Assembly: GCA_046153015.1 (NCBI GenBank)
Contig: JBJXGF010000080.1
Coordinates: forward strand, 1 to 24,987
DNA from: JBJXGF01 sp046153015
GTDB taxonomy: Bacteria; Actinomycetota; Acidimicrobiia; Acidimicrobiales; CAIXPF01
Direction of reading: 5' to 3'
DNA length: 24,987 bases
The notes below the pieces were generated by a model. The model saw nothing but the letters and a program-made list of their open reading frames with translations, did no database searches and was not told the DNA's origin. A program made the position numbers and the translations under genes. Below, one piece after another: positions 14,658-22,409 of the stretch (positions within the stretch are counted from its first letter, which is position 1; each line of letters opens with the position of its first letter).

Positions 14658-16106
14658 TTAGTAGTCTTTGCACTGCTTGCCGTCCCAGGCGCAGTTCGGG
14701 GTCTGCCCGTTCAGGTCGATCGGCTTGCCGAAGGCCACGTTGGTGCCCACATCCTTGCCCGCCTCGACGGTGTATCTCGCCAGCACGCCGCCCTCGATCG
14801 GGTTCGAGTCCTTGTTGCCGTTCATCTCGTACACGATCCCGTCCCGAACGAACGGGTGCTGCATCTTCACCTTGCGCGCCGCCAGCAGCACGTTGGTGCG
14901 GGTGAGGCCGCCGGAGAGGGCGGAGGCGCGCTTCAGCACGTCGACGATCGACCAGCCGTACTGGCCCCAACCGATGCCCTGGTTGAAGTTGTTCTGATCG
15001 AGCCCGGCCTTCGCCAGCCCGTCACGCGCCTCCTGGACCGACTTGACCTTCTGGGCATCGGGGTCGCCCACGTCGTACCGGTCGGTCACCGAGACCCAGC
15101 CGTCGCCGGCTGCGCCGGCCGGCTTGAAGAACTGCACGGTGTTGCACGTGTTGGAGATCAGCTTGACCTGCGGCTTCCACGAGCTCTGGCCCACGTAGAT
15201 CTCACCCTGCGTGCAGTAGTTGCCGAGCGTCATGAGGATCACTGCGTTCGCACCGGTCGAGGCAAGGCTGGTCATCTCGTTGGTGATGCTCGCCGCCGCC
15301 GGGTCGTGGAGCTCGTACTTGACGGTGAGCCCATTGGCCTTGGCGAACTTGTCGAAGCTGTTGCGGTAGGCCAGGCCGAACTCGTTGTTCACCACCAGGG
15401 CGGCCACCGACGCGCCCTTGCCGAGCGTGTCGACGACGTACTGGCCCCACACCAGGCCTTCCGACGCGTAGCCGATCTGGGGCACCGGGAACACCCACGG
15501 CTTGTTGGTCGGGTCCGCCCAGGCGGCGTGCGCGCTGGCCACGAACATGTCGGGAATGCAGCTCTCGTTGACCTTGTCGGCCGTGGCCATGTTGATCGGA
15601 GTGCCCAGGTTGCTGGCGAAGGCGAACAGGTCGCCGGTCTCGAGCATCTCGTCGACGTTGGCCTTGCCCCGCGCCGCCTCGTAGCCGTCGTCCTTGTTGG
15701 TGTAGACGATCTTCTTGCCGGCCACGCCGCCCTCGGCCGCGTTGATGTGGGCGAAATAGGCCTTCATCCCTTCGCCGATCTGGCCGTACGCGGCGGCCGA
15801 GCCCGACTGGGCCAGCGACTGGCCGAGGCGGATCTCGTTGTTCGAGAGGCCGGCGGTGTCGCTCCATTTCGAGGGGCACGTGGACAGGTCGGCGCTGAAG
15901 CCGGACGGCCCGATCAGCTTCTTGTCCTTCACGCCCCACGTCGACGGTTCGTCCCCGCCGGTCACCGCGCCGGCCGCCGCCGAGGTCGCCGAGTTGGCTG
16001 TGGTGGCTGCGGACTCCTCCGAGCCGCCGTCGCTGCCGCAGGCGGCTGCGCTCAAGCCCAACAGGCACGCGAGCACGCCGGCACGGGCCGATCTGCCGTG
16101 CTTCAT
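14658..16106 (-). CDS. ABC-type substrate-binding lipoprotein 1 (branched-chain amino acid/Peripla_BP_6 type)
   Basis: 482 residues. A signal peptide with Cys23 in SAAACGSDGG marks a lipoprotein, followed by a low-complexity Ser/Thr/Ala linker to about 53. The mature part is a two-lobed periplasmic-binding type I fold: EIRLGQSLAQSGSAAAYGQI (ligand-binding start), GMKAYFAHINAAEGGVAGKK, then DDGYEAARGKANVDEMLETG. Six further Cys are shared with the two neighbouring paralogues (in STCP, ESCIPD, NYCTQ, SNTCN and two in NCAWDGKQC at the very end), so three disulfides are likely. The ligand is unknown; relatives bind branched-chain amino acids, amides or aromatic acids. The ATG has GGGGAGGAG 6 nt upstream. 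After the TAA stop, in-frame codons TGC GAC GAC TAC TGA echo the final codons, giving a second stop. No permease or ATPase gene is adjacent. Confidence 0.9.
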   Translation of the reverse strand: MKHGRSARAGVLACLLGLSAAACGSDGGSEESAATTANSATSAAAGAVTGGDEPSTWGVKDKKLIGPSGFSADLSTCPSKWSDTAGLSNNEIRLGQSLAQSGSAAAYGQIGEGMKAYFAHINAAEGGVAGKKIVYTNKDDGYEAARGKANVDEMLETGDLFAFASNLGTPINMATADKVNESCIPDMFVASAHAAWADPTNKPWVFPVPQIGYASEGLVWGQYVVDTLGKGASVAALVVNNEFGLAYRNSFDKFAKANGLTVKYELHDPAAASITNEMTSLASTGANAVILMTLGNYCTQGEIYVGQSSWKPQVKLISNTCNTVQFFKPAGAAGDGWVSVTDRYDVGDPDAQKVKSVQEARDGLAKAGLDQNNFNQGIGWGQYGWSIVDVLKRASALSGGLTRTNVLLAARKVKMQHPFVRDGIVYEMNGNKDSNPIEGGVLARYTVEAGKDVGTNVAFGKPIDLNGQTPNCAWDGKQCKDY

Positions 16107-16238
16107 CGTTACTCCTCCCCAAGGAACCTCGGGCCCCGCCGGGACGCGGGAGACCAGGACGGCTGGGGACGTTACGCCGAGGGCCAGGCGGCCTGCCTCG
16201 TCCTAAACCGGTTGCTACTCAACTGTTGCGAACGCGAA

Positions 16239-16269
16239 ACGGGGGCGGGCCGTTGCGGCCCGCCCCCGT
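16239..16269 (-). terminator. Intrinsic-type terminator after substrate-binding protein 2
   Basis: A perfect 13-bp stem (16239-16251 with 16257-16269) around the 5-nt loop GTTGC, starting 15 bp after the stop at 16285. On the transcribed strand it is followed by GTTTCGCG, a weak U stretch. The rest of the gap 16107-16284 holds the ribosome-binding site of protein 1 and no other clear signal. Confidence 0.75.
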
Positions 16270-16284
16270 GCGCTCAGCGCATGG

Positions 16285-17730
16285 CTACTTGCACTGCTTG
16301 CCGTCCCAGGCGCAGTTCGGGGTCTTGCCGTTGAGGTCGAGCACCTCGCCGAAGGGCACGTTGACGCCCGTCTCCTTGCCCGCCTCGACGGTGTACTTCA
16401 CGGTCACGCCGCCCTCCGAGGGGAAGGCGTCCAGGTTGCCCTTCATCTCGTACTTGATGCCGGGCCGGTAGAACGGGTGGGTCTTGCTGATGTTGCGCGA
16501 CGCGATCATCAGGTTCGTGCGGGTGAGGCCGCCGTTGAGCTTGGCCGCGTCCTTCAGCACGTCGACCGTGTGCCAGCCCATCTGGGCGACGCCGGCCGCC
16601 CAGGCGCCCAGGTTCGGGTCGACGCCGTTCTTGGTGGCCAGGTCACGGGTGAGCTTGATGATCTCTTCCTTCTGGTCGGTCGGGTCGGCCGGGTCGCGCC
16701 GGTCGCTGATCGACACCCAGCCGTTGCCCGCGCCGAAGCCGGCCGGCTTGAAGAAGCTCACGCTGGCGCACGTGTTGGAGATCAGCCTCTCCTTCGGCTT
16801 CCAGGTGCTCTCCTCCATGTACTTCACCGCCTGGGTGCAGTAGCCGCTGGCGGTCATCAGGATGATCACGTCGGCGTTGGTGGCGGCCAGCGTGGTCATC
16901 TCGTTGGTGATGCTGGGCGCGGCGGGGTCGTGCAGCTCGGTCTTGAGCGTGACCCCGTTGTCCTTCGCCCACTTCTCGAAGGTGACCCGGTAGGCGGCGC
17001 CGAACTCGCTGTTGATGGCCAACGCGGCGACCGTGACGCCCTTGCCGTACTTCTTCAGGATGTAGTCGCCCCAGAGCAGCGCCTCGGAGGAGTAGTTGAG
17101 CTGCGTGGTGGCGGTGGTCCACGGGCGGTTCACCGGGTCGCCCCACGCCGGATGCGCGGTGGAGACGCTGATGTTCGGCACGCAGGCCTCGTTCACCTTG
17201 TCGTTCGTGGCCATCACGATCGGGGTGCCGAGGGTGCCGGAGAACGCGAACAGGTTGCCGGTCTCGAGGAGCTCGTCGACGTTGGCCTTGCCGCGGGCCG
17301 CCTCGTAGCCGTCGTCTTTCAGGTTGAAGTTGATCTTGCGGCCGGCGATGCCGCCCTCGGTGGTGTTGATGTGGTCGAAGTAGGCCTTCATGCCCTGGCT
17401 AATCGGGCCGTACACGGCGAAGCTGCCCGACTGCGCCATCGAGGCGCCGATGCGGATCTCGGTGTCGGTGAGGCCGGTCTTGTCGTCCCACTTCGCCGGG
17501 CACTTCGACAGGTCCACGGAGAACCCGGCCGGGCCGGTCAGCTTCTTGTCCTTCACGCCCCAGGTGGAGGGGTCGTCCGGGCCGGCGCCGGCCGCCGCCG
17601 TGGTGGCCGTGCCCTTGGCGGTGGTGGGGGCCGCCTCCTCGTCGCCACCGTCGCTGCCGCAGGCCCCTGCGGCCAGTGCGACCACACATGCCAGCGCGCC
17701 GAAGCGCGTCGCTCTTCTGCCGATGCTCAC
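16285..17730 (-). CDS. ABC-type substrate-binding lipoprotein 2 (branched-chain amino acid/Peripla_BP_6 type)
   Basis: 481 residues, close paralogue of the genes on either side. The lipobox is AGAC with Cys24, then a Thr/Ala linker to about 50. Shared landmarks: PSTWGVKDKKLTGPAGFSVD, EIRIGASMAQSGSFAVYG, DDGYEAARGKANVDELLETG and the C-terminal NCAWDGKQCK. The six mature-protein cysteines of protein 1 are all present. It differs from protein 1 in the loop regions that line the cleft in this fold (for example AHPAWGDPVNRPW versus AHAAWADPTNKPW), so ligand preference may differ. The start is a GTG at 17730-17728 with GGGAG 7 nt upstream; the frame upstream of it does not look coding. It is bounded by a terminator downstream and by the 89-nt repeat and a hairpin upstream, so it is probably its own transcript. 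Confidence 0.9.
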   Translation of the reverse strand: MSIGRRATRFGALACVVALAAGACGSDGGDEEAAPTTAKGTATTAAAGAGPDDPSTWGVKDKKLTGPAGFSVDLSKCPAKWDDKTGLTDTEIRIGASMAQSGSFAVYGPISQGMKAYFDHINTTEGGIAGRKINFNLKDDGYEAARGKANVDELLETGNLFAFSGTLGTPIVMATNDKVNEACVPNISVSTAHPAWGDPVNRPWTTATTQLNYSSEALLWGDYILKKYGKGVTVAALAINSEFGAAYRVTFEKWAKDNGVTLKTELHDPAAPSITNEMTTLAATNADVIILMTASGYCTQAVKYMEESTWKPKERLISNTCASVSFFKPAGFGAGNGWVSISDRRDPADPTDQKEEIIKLTRDLATKNGVDPNLGAWAAGVAQMGWHTVDVLKDAAKLNGGLTRTNLMIASRNISKTHPFYRPGIKYEMKGNLDAFPSEGGVTVKYTVEAGKETGVNVPFGEVLDLNGKTPNCAWDGKQCK

Positions 17731-17837
17731 GCAACTCTCCCGATCGTCACTTACAGTGTTCTTCCCGGACCCAAGCGGGCGAGCGTATGCCAGGGCGGGG
17801 GGCGACGTGGGTCACCCCCCGCAAGGCATGGTCGGCA
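17731..17837. other. Upstream region of substrate-binding protein 2
   Basis: No gene is seen here. It holds the GGGAG ribosome-binding site, a CACTTACAGTG imperfect palindrome (about 17750-17760) that could be an operator, and the hairpin at 17795-17822. A TACGCT box on the minus strand near 17786 is a weak -10 candidate. Confidence 0.4.
17795..17822 (-). terminator. GC-rich hairpin between substrate-binding proteins 3 and 2
   Basis: A 12-bp stem with one G-U type pair (17795-17806 with 17811-17822) around a 4-nt loop. It lies downstream of the 89-nt repeat that follows protein 3 and ahead of the protein 2 promoter region. It could act as a second terminator; no U tract follows. Confidence 0.45.
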
Positions 17838-17951
17838 GGCTTCGCTTCGCTCAGCCGTCTTTGTGCTGGGGGCTGCGCCCCCAGACCCCATCGGCGTCCG
17901 GCTCGCTGGCGCTCGCTCGTCCGCCCGGCTTCGCTTCGCTCAGCCGTCTTT
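17838..17951 (-). repeat. 89-nt dispersed repeat, copy A, with flanking 25-bp direct repeats
   Basis: Read on the minus strand, a unit starting GGCTGAGCGAAGCGAAGCC at 17945 runs for 89 nt and then begins again, so a 25-bp sequence occurs at both 17838-17862 and 17927-17951. The unit contains the hairpin CTGGGGGCGCAGCCCCCAG (17866-17884), an 8-bp stem with a 3-nt loop. The TGA in the first GGCTGAG is the stop codon of substrate-binding protein 3. Copy B at 23901-23996 has the same period and matches at 76 of 89 positions without gaps. Confidence 0.9.
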
Positions 17952-19378
17952 ACAGGTCTTGCCGTCCCAGGCGCAGTTCGGGGTCTGGCCGTCGAGGTCC
18001 TTCAGGGTGCCGAAGGGCACGTTCGAGCCGTTCTCCTGGCCGGGCGGGATCGTCCAGCGGACCGTGATCGCGCCTTCGATCGGGTAGGCGTCCTTGTTGC
18101 CGTTCATGCGGTACTTGATCCCGTCGCGGAAGTACGGGTGCACGGTGTTCACGCTGCGCGCCGCCAGCATGGCGTTGGTGCGGCTGAGCCCGCCGGGCAG
18201 CTTCGAGGCCCGCTGCAGGAGATCGACCATCGACCAGCCGTACTGGCCGATCCCGCCGCCGATCGTGGTGTTGTTCGGGTCGAGCCCGGCCTTGCTCAGG
18301 ATGTCGCGGAACTCGGCGATCTTCGGGTCCTTCTGGTCGGCCGGGTCCGACACGTCCTTGCGGTCCGACACCGACACCCAGCCCTCGGCCGCGGCGCCGG
18401 CGGGCTTGAAGAACGTGAGGCCGTTGCAGGTGTTCGACACCAGCCGCTCCTTGGGACGCCACGAGCTCTCCGCCACCGCCTTGATGCCCATCGTGCAGAA
18501 GTTGCCGGCGGTCATCAGCACGACCACGTCTGCGTTGGTGGCGGCCAGCGTGGTCATCTCATTGGTGACCGAGGCGGCCTGGGGATCGTGCAGCTCGTAC
18601 TTGAACGTGACCCCGTTGTCCTTCGCCCATTTCTCGAAGGCCACGCGGTAGGCGGCGCCGAACTCGTTGTTGTTCACGAGGCCGGCCACGGTGATGCCCT
18701 TGCCGTACTTGGCGAGGATGTAGTCGCCCCACAGCAGCGCCTCGGTGGAGTAGCTGAGCGCCGGCACCGAGATCACCCAGGGGTGGTTCACCGGGTCGCC
18801 CCACGCGGGTGGCCGCTGCCGGCGAACAGGTCGGGCACGCAGGACTCGTCGATCTTCTCGTAGGTGGCCATCACGATCGGGGTGCCGACCGACGAGGCGA
18901 TGGCGAAGGGGTTGCCCGTCTCGAGCATCTCGTCGACGTTGGCCTTGCCCCGGGCCGCTTCGTACCCGTCGTCTTTCTGCACGAGGTTGATCTTGCGGCC
19001 GGCGATGCCGCCCTCGGTGGCGTTCACGTGGTCGAAGATGGCCTTCATGCCCTGCCCGATGCCGCCGTAGGCGGCGAGCGCGCCGGATTGCGGCAAGGTC
19101 TGGCCGAGGCGGATCTCGGAGTCGGTGAGGCCGGCCTTATCGTCCCACTTCGACGGGCACTTGGCCAGATCGATCGTGAACCCGGCCGGGCCGACCAGCT
19201 TCTTGTCCTTCACACCCCACGTGCTCGGGTCGCTCTCGTCGGCCGCCGCGGCGGCCCCCTTCGCGGTCGACGCCGTGGTCGGCTGGGCCCCCTCGTCGCC
19301 CCCGTCGCTGCCGCAGGCGGCGGCGCTGAGGCCGAGCAGGCACGCGAGCGCGCCGAATCGAATGCTTCGCTGAAGCAC
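17940..19378 (-). pseudogene. ABC-type substrate-binding lipoprotein 3, interrupted by a one-base frameshift
   Basis: Third paralogue. The GTG at 19378-19376 follows AAGGAGGGACC, an excellent ribosome-binding site; an ATG 24 nt upstream is less likely. The lipobox is AAAC with Cys22. The first part runs to TGA at 18790-18788 (196 residues, ending GSGHPRGATR), where the paralogues continue HPAWGDPVN-type. The remainder, beginning AWGDPVNHPWVISVPAL, is intact in the +1 frame to TGA at 17942-17940. Comparison with protein 2 indicates one base missing around 18805-18811 (CACCC-GCGTGG versus CATCCGGCGTGG). Restored length would be about 479 residues, matching the family. All six mature cysteines are present across the two parts (CPSKW, ESCVPD, NFCTM, NTCNG, NCAWDGKTCK). 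The rest shows no decay, so a sequencing/assembly error or very recent mutation are both possible. The last residues KDG and stop come from the 89-nt repeat. Confidence 0.88.
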
Positions 19379-19486
19379 GGTCCCTCCTTGGTTCTTCAGC
19401 ATGGGCGGCGCTCGCCCCGGGACCCCTCACGCAGGGCGCCGGGCCGGCACAGCAGCCCGGTGGCCCGCCGGCTCGGGCGCGGCCGG

Positions 19487-21007
19487 CTACCAGGGGTCGA
19501 TCGGGTGCTTGCGGGTGCTCCGCGGCGGCGGCGCCGGGAACGAGGCGAGCGCCCGGAGCAGCACGTCGCGAGTGTCGATCGGGTCGACGATGTCGTCGAG
19601 GGCGAAGCCCTGCGCGTACCGCAGCCCGGTGTTGCGCTCCTTCAGATCCTGCGTGCGCTGCGCCCGGATCTCCTTGCGCTGCTCCTCGTCGGCCGCCGCC
19701 TCGATCTCGTCGCGGAACACGATGTTCACCGCTCCCTCGAGCCCCATGCCGCCGAACTCGGCGGTCGGCCAGCCGAGCAGCAGATCGGGCTCGAACGCGT
19801 CGGAGCCCATCACGTAGTAACCGAGGCCGTACGCCTTGCGCAGGATCACCGAGATGATCGGCACGTCGGCCGCGGCGAGGGCCATGATCGTGCGGGCCGA
19901 GTGACGCACCAGCGCAGTGGCCTCGGCCGCCGTGCCGATCATGAACCCGGGCGTGTCGCACAGGAACAGCATCGGGATGTCGAACGCGTTGCACAGCTCG
20001 ACGTGGCGGCTGATCTTGTCGGCGCCGTCGCGGTCGATGGCGCCGGCGCCGAACATCGGGTTGTTGGCCAGCACGCCGACCGTGCGCCCGCCGAGACGCA
20101 CGAGCGACGTCGACACGCAGCGCCCGAAGCGGGGCCGCAGCTCGAGCACCGAGCCGACGTCGGCCAGGCCCTCCACCACCTTGCGCACGTCGTACGCGCG
20201 GCGGGGGTTCTCCGGCACCAGCGTGCGCAGCGGCGCCGGGTCGGGGGCCTCGCCCGGCGCGGCGTCGCCGAGGAAGTACGACAGGTAGCGCCGCACCGCG
20301 TGGACCAGCTCGGCCTCGTCGTCGACCAGCACGTCGACCGTGCCGATCTTGTCGTGGAGGTCCATCGGGCCAAGCTCTTCGGGGGTGAGCCGCTCGCCGG
20401 TGGCCGAGAGCACGAGCGGCGGGCCGGACAGGCCCATCGTGGAGGCCTTGGTGGCGATGATCACGTCGGAGCAGCCGGCGATGTTGGCCTGCCCGGCGAA
20501 ACTGGGGCCCGACAGGGCGCACACGATGGGCACCAGGCCCGACAGGCGGGGGAACTGCACGAACGTGGTGACCATGCCGCCCTGGTAGTTGAGCTCGGTG
20601 GCCCGGGCGCCGCCCCCCTCCGACCAGCACACCACCGGCCAGCGGTTGCGCTCGGCCAGGGCCAGCAGGCGGTCCATCTTGCGGTGGTTGCGGGGGCTCT
20701 GGCTGCCGCCGAACACGGTGTAGTCGTAGGAGAACGCGCACACGGGACGGCCCTGCAACTGGCCCACGCCCTGCACCAGCCCGTCGGCGGGGCCCTCCCC
20801 TAGGCTGCGGGTGGCGGGCACGGCGAGCTGGCCGTATTCCACGAAGGTGTCGGGGTCGAAGAAGGCGGCGAGGCGCTCCCGGGCGGTCCAGCGGCCCCGG
20901 CCGTGCTGGCGGGCCACCGCCTCGGGGCGGGCGGCGTCGAGCGTGGCCGCCCGCGCCTCGTGCACCTTGGCGAGCAGCGGGGGGATGTCAGCGGTCGGTT
21001 CGGGCAT
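19487..21007 (-). CDS. Acyl-CoA carboxylase, carboxyltransferase (beta) subunit
   Basis: 506 residues from the ATG at 21007; a GTG at 21016 would add three residues. This subunit transfers carboxyl from biotin to an acyl-CoA such as propionyl- or methylcrotonyl-CoA. The N-terminal half has GRGRWTARERLAAFFDPDTF, YDYTVFGGSQSPRNHRKMDR and EGGGARATE followed by GPSFAGQANIAGCSDV, the first oxyanion site. The C-terminal half has CDTPGFMIGTAAEATALVRH, LRKAYGLGYYVMGSDAF and AEFGGMGLEGAVN, the second site. Length and order are typical of PccB/MccB-like proteins. No biotin carboxylase or biotin-carrier gene is in the window, so its partner must be encoded elsewhere. TAGGGT stands 9 nt before the ATG and no clear ribosome-binding site exists. 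Substrate-binding protein 3 follows 108 bp downstream. Confidence 0.93.
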   Translation of the reverse strand: MPEPTADIPPLLAKVHEARAATLDAARPEAVARQHGRGRWTARERLAAFFDPDTFVEYGQLAVPATRSLGEGPADGLVQGVGQLQGRPVCAFSYDYTVFGGSQSPRNHRKMDRLLALAERNRWPVVCWSEGGGARATELNYQGGMVTTFVQFPRLSGLVPIVCALSGPSFAGQANIAGCSDVIIATKASTMGLSGPPLVLSATGERLTPEELGPMDLHDKIGTVDVLVDDEAELVHAVRRYLSYFLGDAAPGEAPDPAPLRTLVPENPRRAYDVRKVVEGLADVGSVLELRPRFGRCVSTSLVRLGGRTVGVLANNPMFGAGAIDRDGADKISRHVELCNAFDIPMLFLCDTPGFMIGTAAEATALVRHSARTIMALAAADVPIISVILRKAYGLGYYVMGSDAFEPDLLLGWPTAEFGGMGLEGAVNIVFRDEIEAAADEEQRKEIRAQRTQDLKERNTGLRYAQGFALDDIVDPIDTRDVLLRALASFPAPPPRSTRKHPIDPW

Positions 21008-21016
21008 CGGCCGCAC

Positions 21017-21022
21017 ACCCTA
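21017..21022 (-). promoter_or_regulatory. Candidate -10 box (TAGGGT) for the carboxyltransferase gene
   Basis: TAGGGT on the minus strand is 9 nt before the ATG at 21007 and directly abuts the alternative GTG at 21016. If it is the -10, the GTG cannot be the start because it would lie upstream of the transcript, so it favours the ATG. Confidence 0.35.
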
Positions 21023-21075
21023 CGAGCCGCCGACGCCCCGGGCTACGCTGCGCCGCCGAGCCAAGGGGGGAGCGG

Positions 21076-22182
21076 ATGGGCGAGAAGGCGTTGGTGATCG
21101 GCGGCACGGGGCCCACGGGGCCGTTCATCGTGAACGGCCTGCGGGAGCGGGGCTACGACGTGACGATCTTCCATCGGGGCACCCACGAGGTGCCCGAGAT
21201 CCCCGACGACGTCGACCACATCCACGGCGACCCGCATTTCGTCGAGACCATCGACGAGGCCCTCGCCGGGCGCAGCTACGACCTCACCGTCGCCACCTAC
21301 GGCAGGATCCGGCTGTTGGCGGCGGCGCTGGCCGGGCGTAGCGGCCGCTTCCTCGCGGTCGGCGGCGTCGCCGTCTACCGCGGGTTCTTCCAGGGGGCCA
21401 AGCAGTTCCCGAGCGGGCTCACCGCGCCGGTGCCGGAAGACGCGCCGCTGGTGGAGAGCGAGGAGGAGAACCACTTCGCCGCGCTGATGGTGCAGACCGA
21501 GCGCGCTGTGCTCCACCACCACCCGAGCGCCACCGTGTTCCGCTACCCGTACGTGTACGGGCCTTACCAGCTCGTGCCCCGGGAGTGGAGCATCGTGCGC
21601 CGCCTGCTCGACGGGCGGCCCGCCATCATCCTCCCCAACGGCGGCCTCACGCTGTCGACCCACGGCTGGGCGGGCAACCTCGCCCACGCGGTGCTGCTGG
21701 CGGTCGATCAGCCGGCCGCCGCGGCCGGCAAGATCTACAACGTCGGCGACCTCGAGCAGCTCACGATCCGCCAGGTGGTCGAGGTGATCGCCGCCGCCCT
21801 CGGCCGGGAGGTGGAGATCGTCTCGGTGCCCTCCCAGGTGGCCGGGCCGGCCCGGATCCTGTCGCTCGGCGGGCGGGCGCACCAGCTCATGGACACGAGC
21901 CGCATCCAGGCCGATCTCGGCTATCGCGACGTGCTCGGCGTGCGCGAGGCGTTGGCGCAGACCGCCCGGTGGTACGTGGACAACCCGCCCGAGCCCGGCG
22001 GCGACATCGAGACGCGTCTCGCCGACCCGTTCGACTACGCCGTCGAGGACCGCCTGATCGAGGCGGCGCGCAAGAGCCTGGAGCTGATGCTGGCGGTGGG
22101 CGTCGAGCGGCCCGGGCGCGCGCCGCATCCGTATGCGCACCCCAAGACCGCCGGGCAGGAGCGCGACCACCGGGGCCGGTGA
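21076..22182 (+). CDS. NAD-dependent epimerase/dehydratase-like protein (atypical SDR)
   Basis: 368 residues. The N-terminal Rossmann motif ALVIGGTGPTGPFIVNGLRE gives GGTGxTG for NAD(P) binding, followed by VTIFHRG. Extended SDRs have a catalytic YxxxK before a helix ending in E; the aligned segment here is FAALMVQTERAVL, with Phe134 for Tyr and Met138 for Lys. Later landmarks of the epimerase family remain: FRYPYVYGP (155-163), STHGWAGNLAHAVLLA and YNVGDLEQLTIRQV. The protein therefore resembles atypical SDRs such as the CSP41-like or sugar-nucleotide-binding members that have lost classical redox catalysis. The ATG is supported by AAGGGGGGAG upstream. It converges with the cold-shock gene (11 bp). 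Confidence 0.87.
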   Translation: MGEKALVIGGTGPTGPFIVNGLRERGYDVTIFHRGTHEVPEIPDDVDHIHGDPHFVETIDEALAGRSYDLTVATYGRIRLLAAALAGRSGRFLAVGGVAVYRGFFQGAKQFPSGLTAPVPEDAPLVESEEENHFAALMVQTERAVLHHHPSATVFRYPYVYGPYQLVPREWSIVRRLLDGRPAIILPNGGLTLSTHGWAGNLAHAVLLAVDQPAAAAGKIYNVGDLEQLTIRQVVEVIAAALGREVEIVSVPSQVAGPARILSLGGRAHQLMDTSRIQADLGYRDVLGVREALAQTARWYVDNPPEPGGDIETRLADPFDYAVEDRLIEAARKSLELMLAVGVERPGRAPHPYAHPKTAGQERDHRGR

Positions 22183-22193
22183 GCGCCGCCCGG

Positions 22194-22394
22194 CTACATC
22201 ACCTTGACGTTCTGCGCCTCGTCGCCCTTTCGACCCTTCGCGATCTCGAACTCCACCCGCTGGCCTTCCAGCAGGGTCCGCCGGCCGGCGCCCACGATGT
22301 TCGAGAAGTGCACGAAGACGTCGTCGCCGTCTTCCCGGGTGATGAACCCGTACCCCTTCTGGTCGTTGAAGAACTTCACGGTTCCGGTTGCCAT
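22194..22394 (-). CDS. csp: Cold-shock domain protein (CspA family)
   Basis: 66 residues, the standard length. A five-strand OB fold that binds single-stranded RNA/DNA and melts secondary structure. The nucleic-acid-binding motifs are RNP1 KGYGFI (13-18) and RNP2 VFVHF (26-30), with MATGTVKFFND at the N-terminus. The start is the ATG at 22394; the open frame further upstream is leader sequence. The leader is unusual: a possible -10 box TACTGT at 22510-22505 would give a leader of about 100 nt with a hairpin and three 14-nt repeats, as described separately. Long structured leaders are known to control cspA-type genes post-transcriptionally. Confidence 0.96.
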   Translation of the reverse strand: MATGTVKFFNDQKGYGFITREDGDDVFVHFSNIVGAGRRTLLEGQRVEFEIAKGRKGDEAQNVKVM

Positions 22395-22409
22395 GGGGCC
22401 GTTGCCTTT

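Noticed and set aside
14641..14660. Possible stop-codon readthrough at the end of substrate-binding protein 1 (second in-frame stop five codons on)
   Set aside because: The echo of the last codons is short and could be a slip duplication; no readthrough signal is apparent.
10922..14905. A 1327-codon open frame on the plus strand across the LLM and CoA transferase genes
   Set aside because: It is antisense to two clearly recognised genes; its translation is His/Arg/Gly/Ala-rich without family motifs, as expected of a GC-rich complementary frame.
18786..18812. Programmed ribosomal frameshifting in substrate-binding protein 3
   Set aside because: No slippery heptamer is present at the site and the paralogues are read without a shift; deletion or sequence error is simpler.
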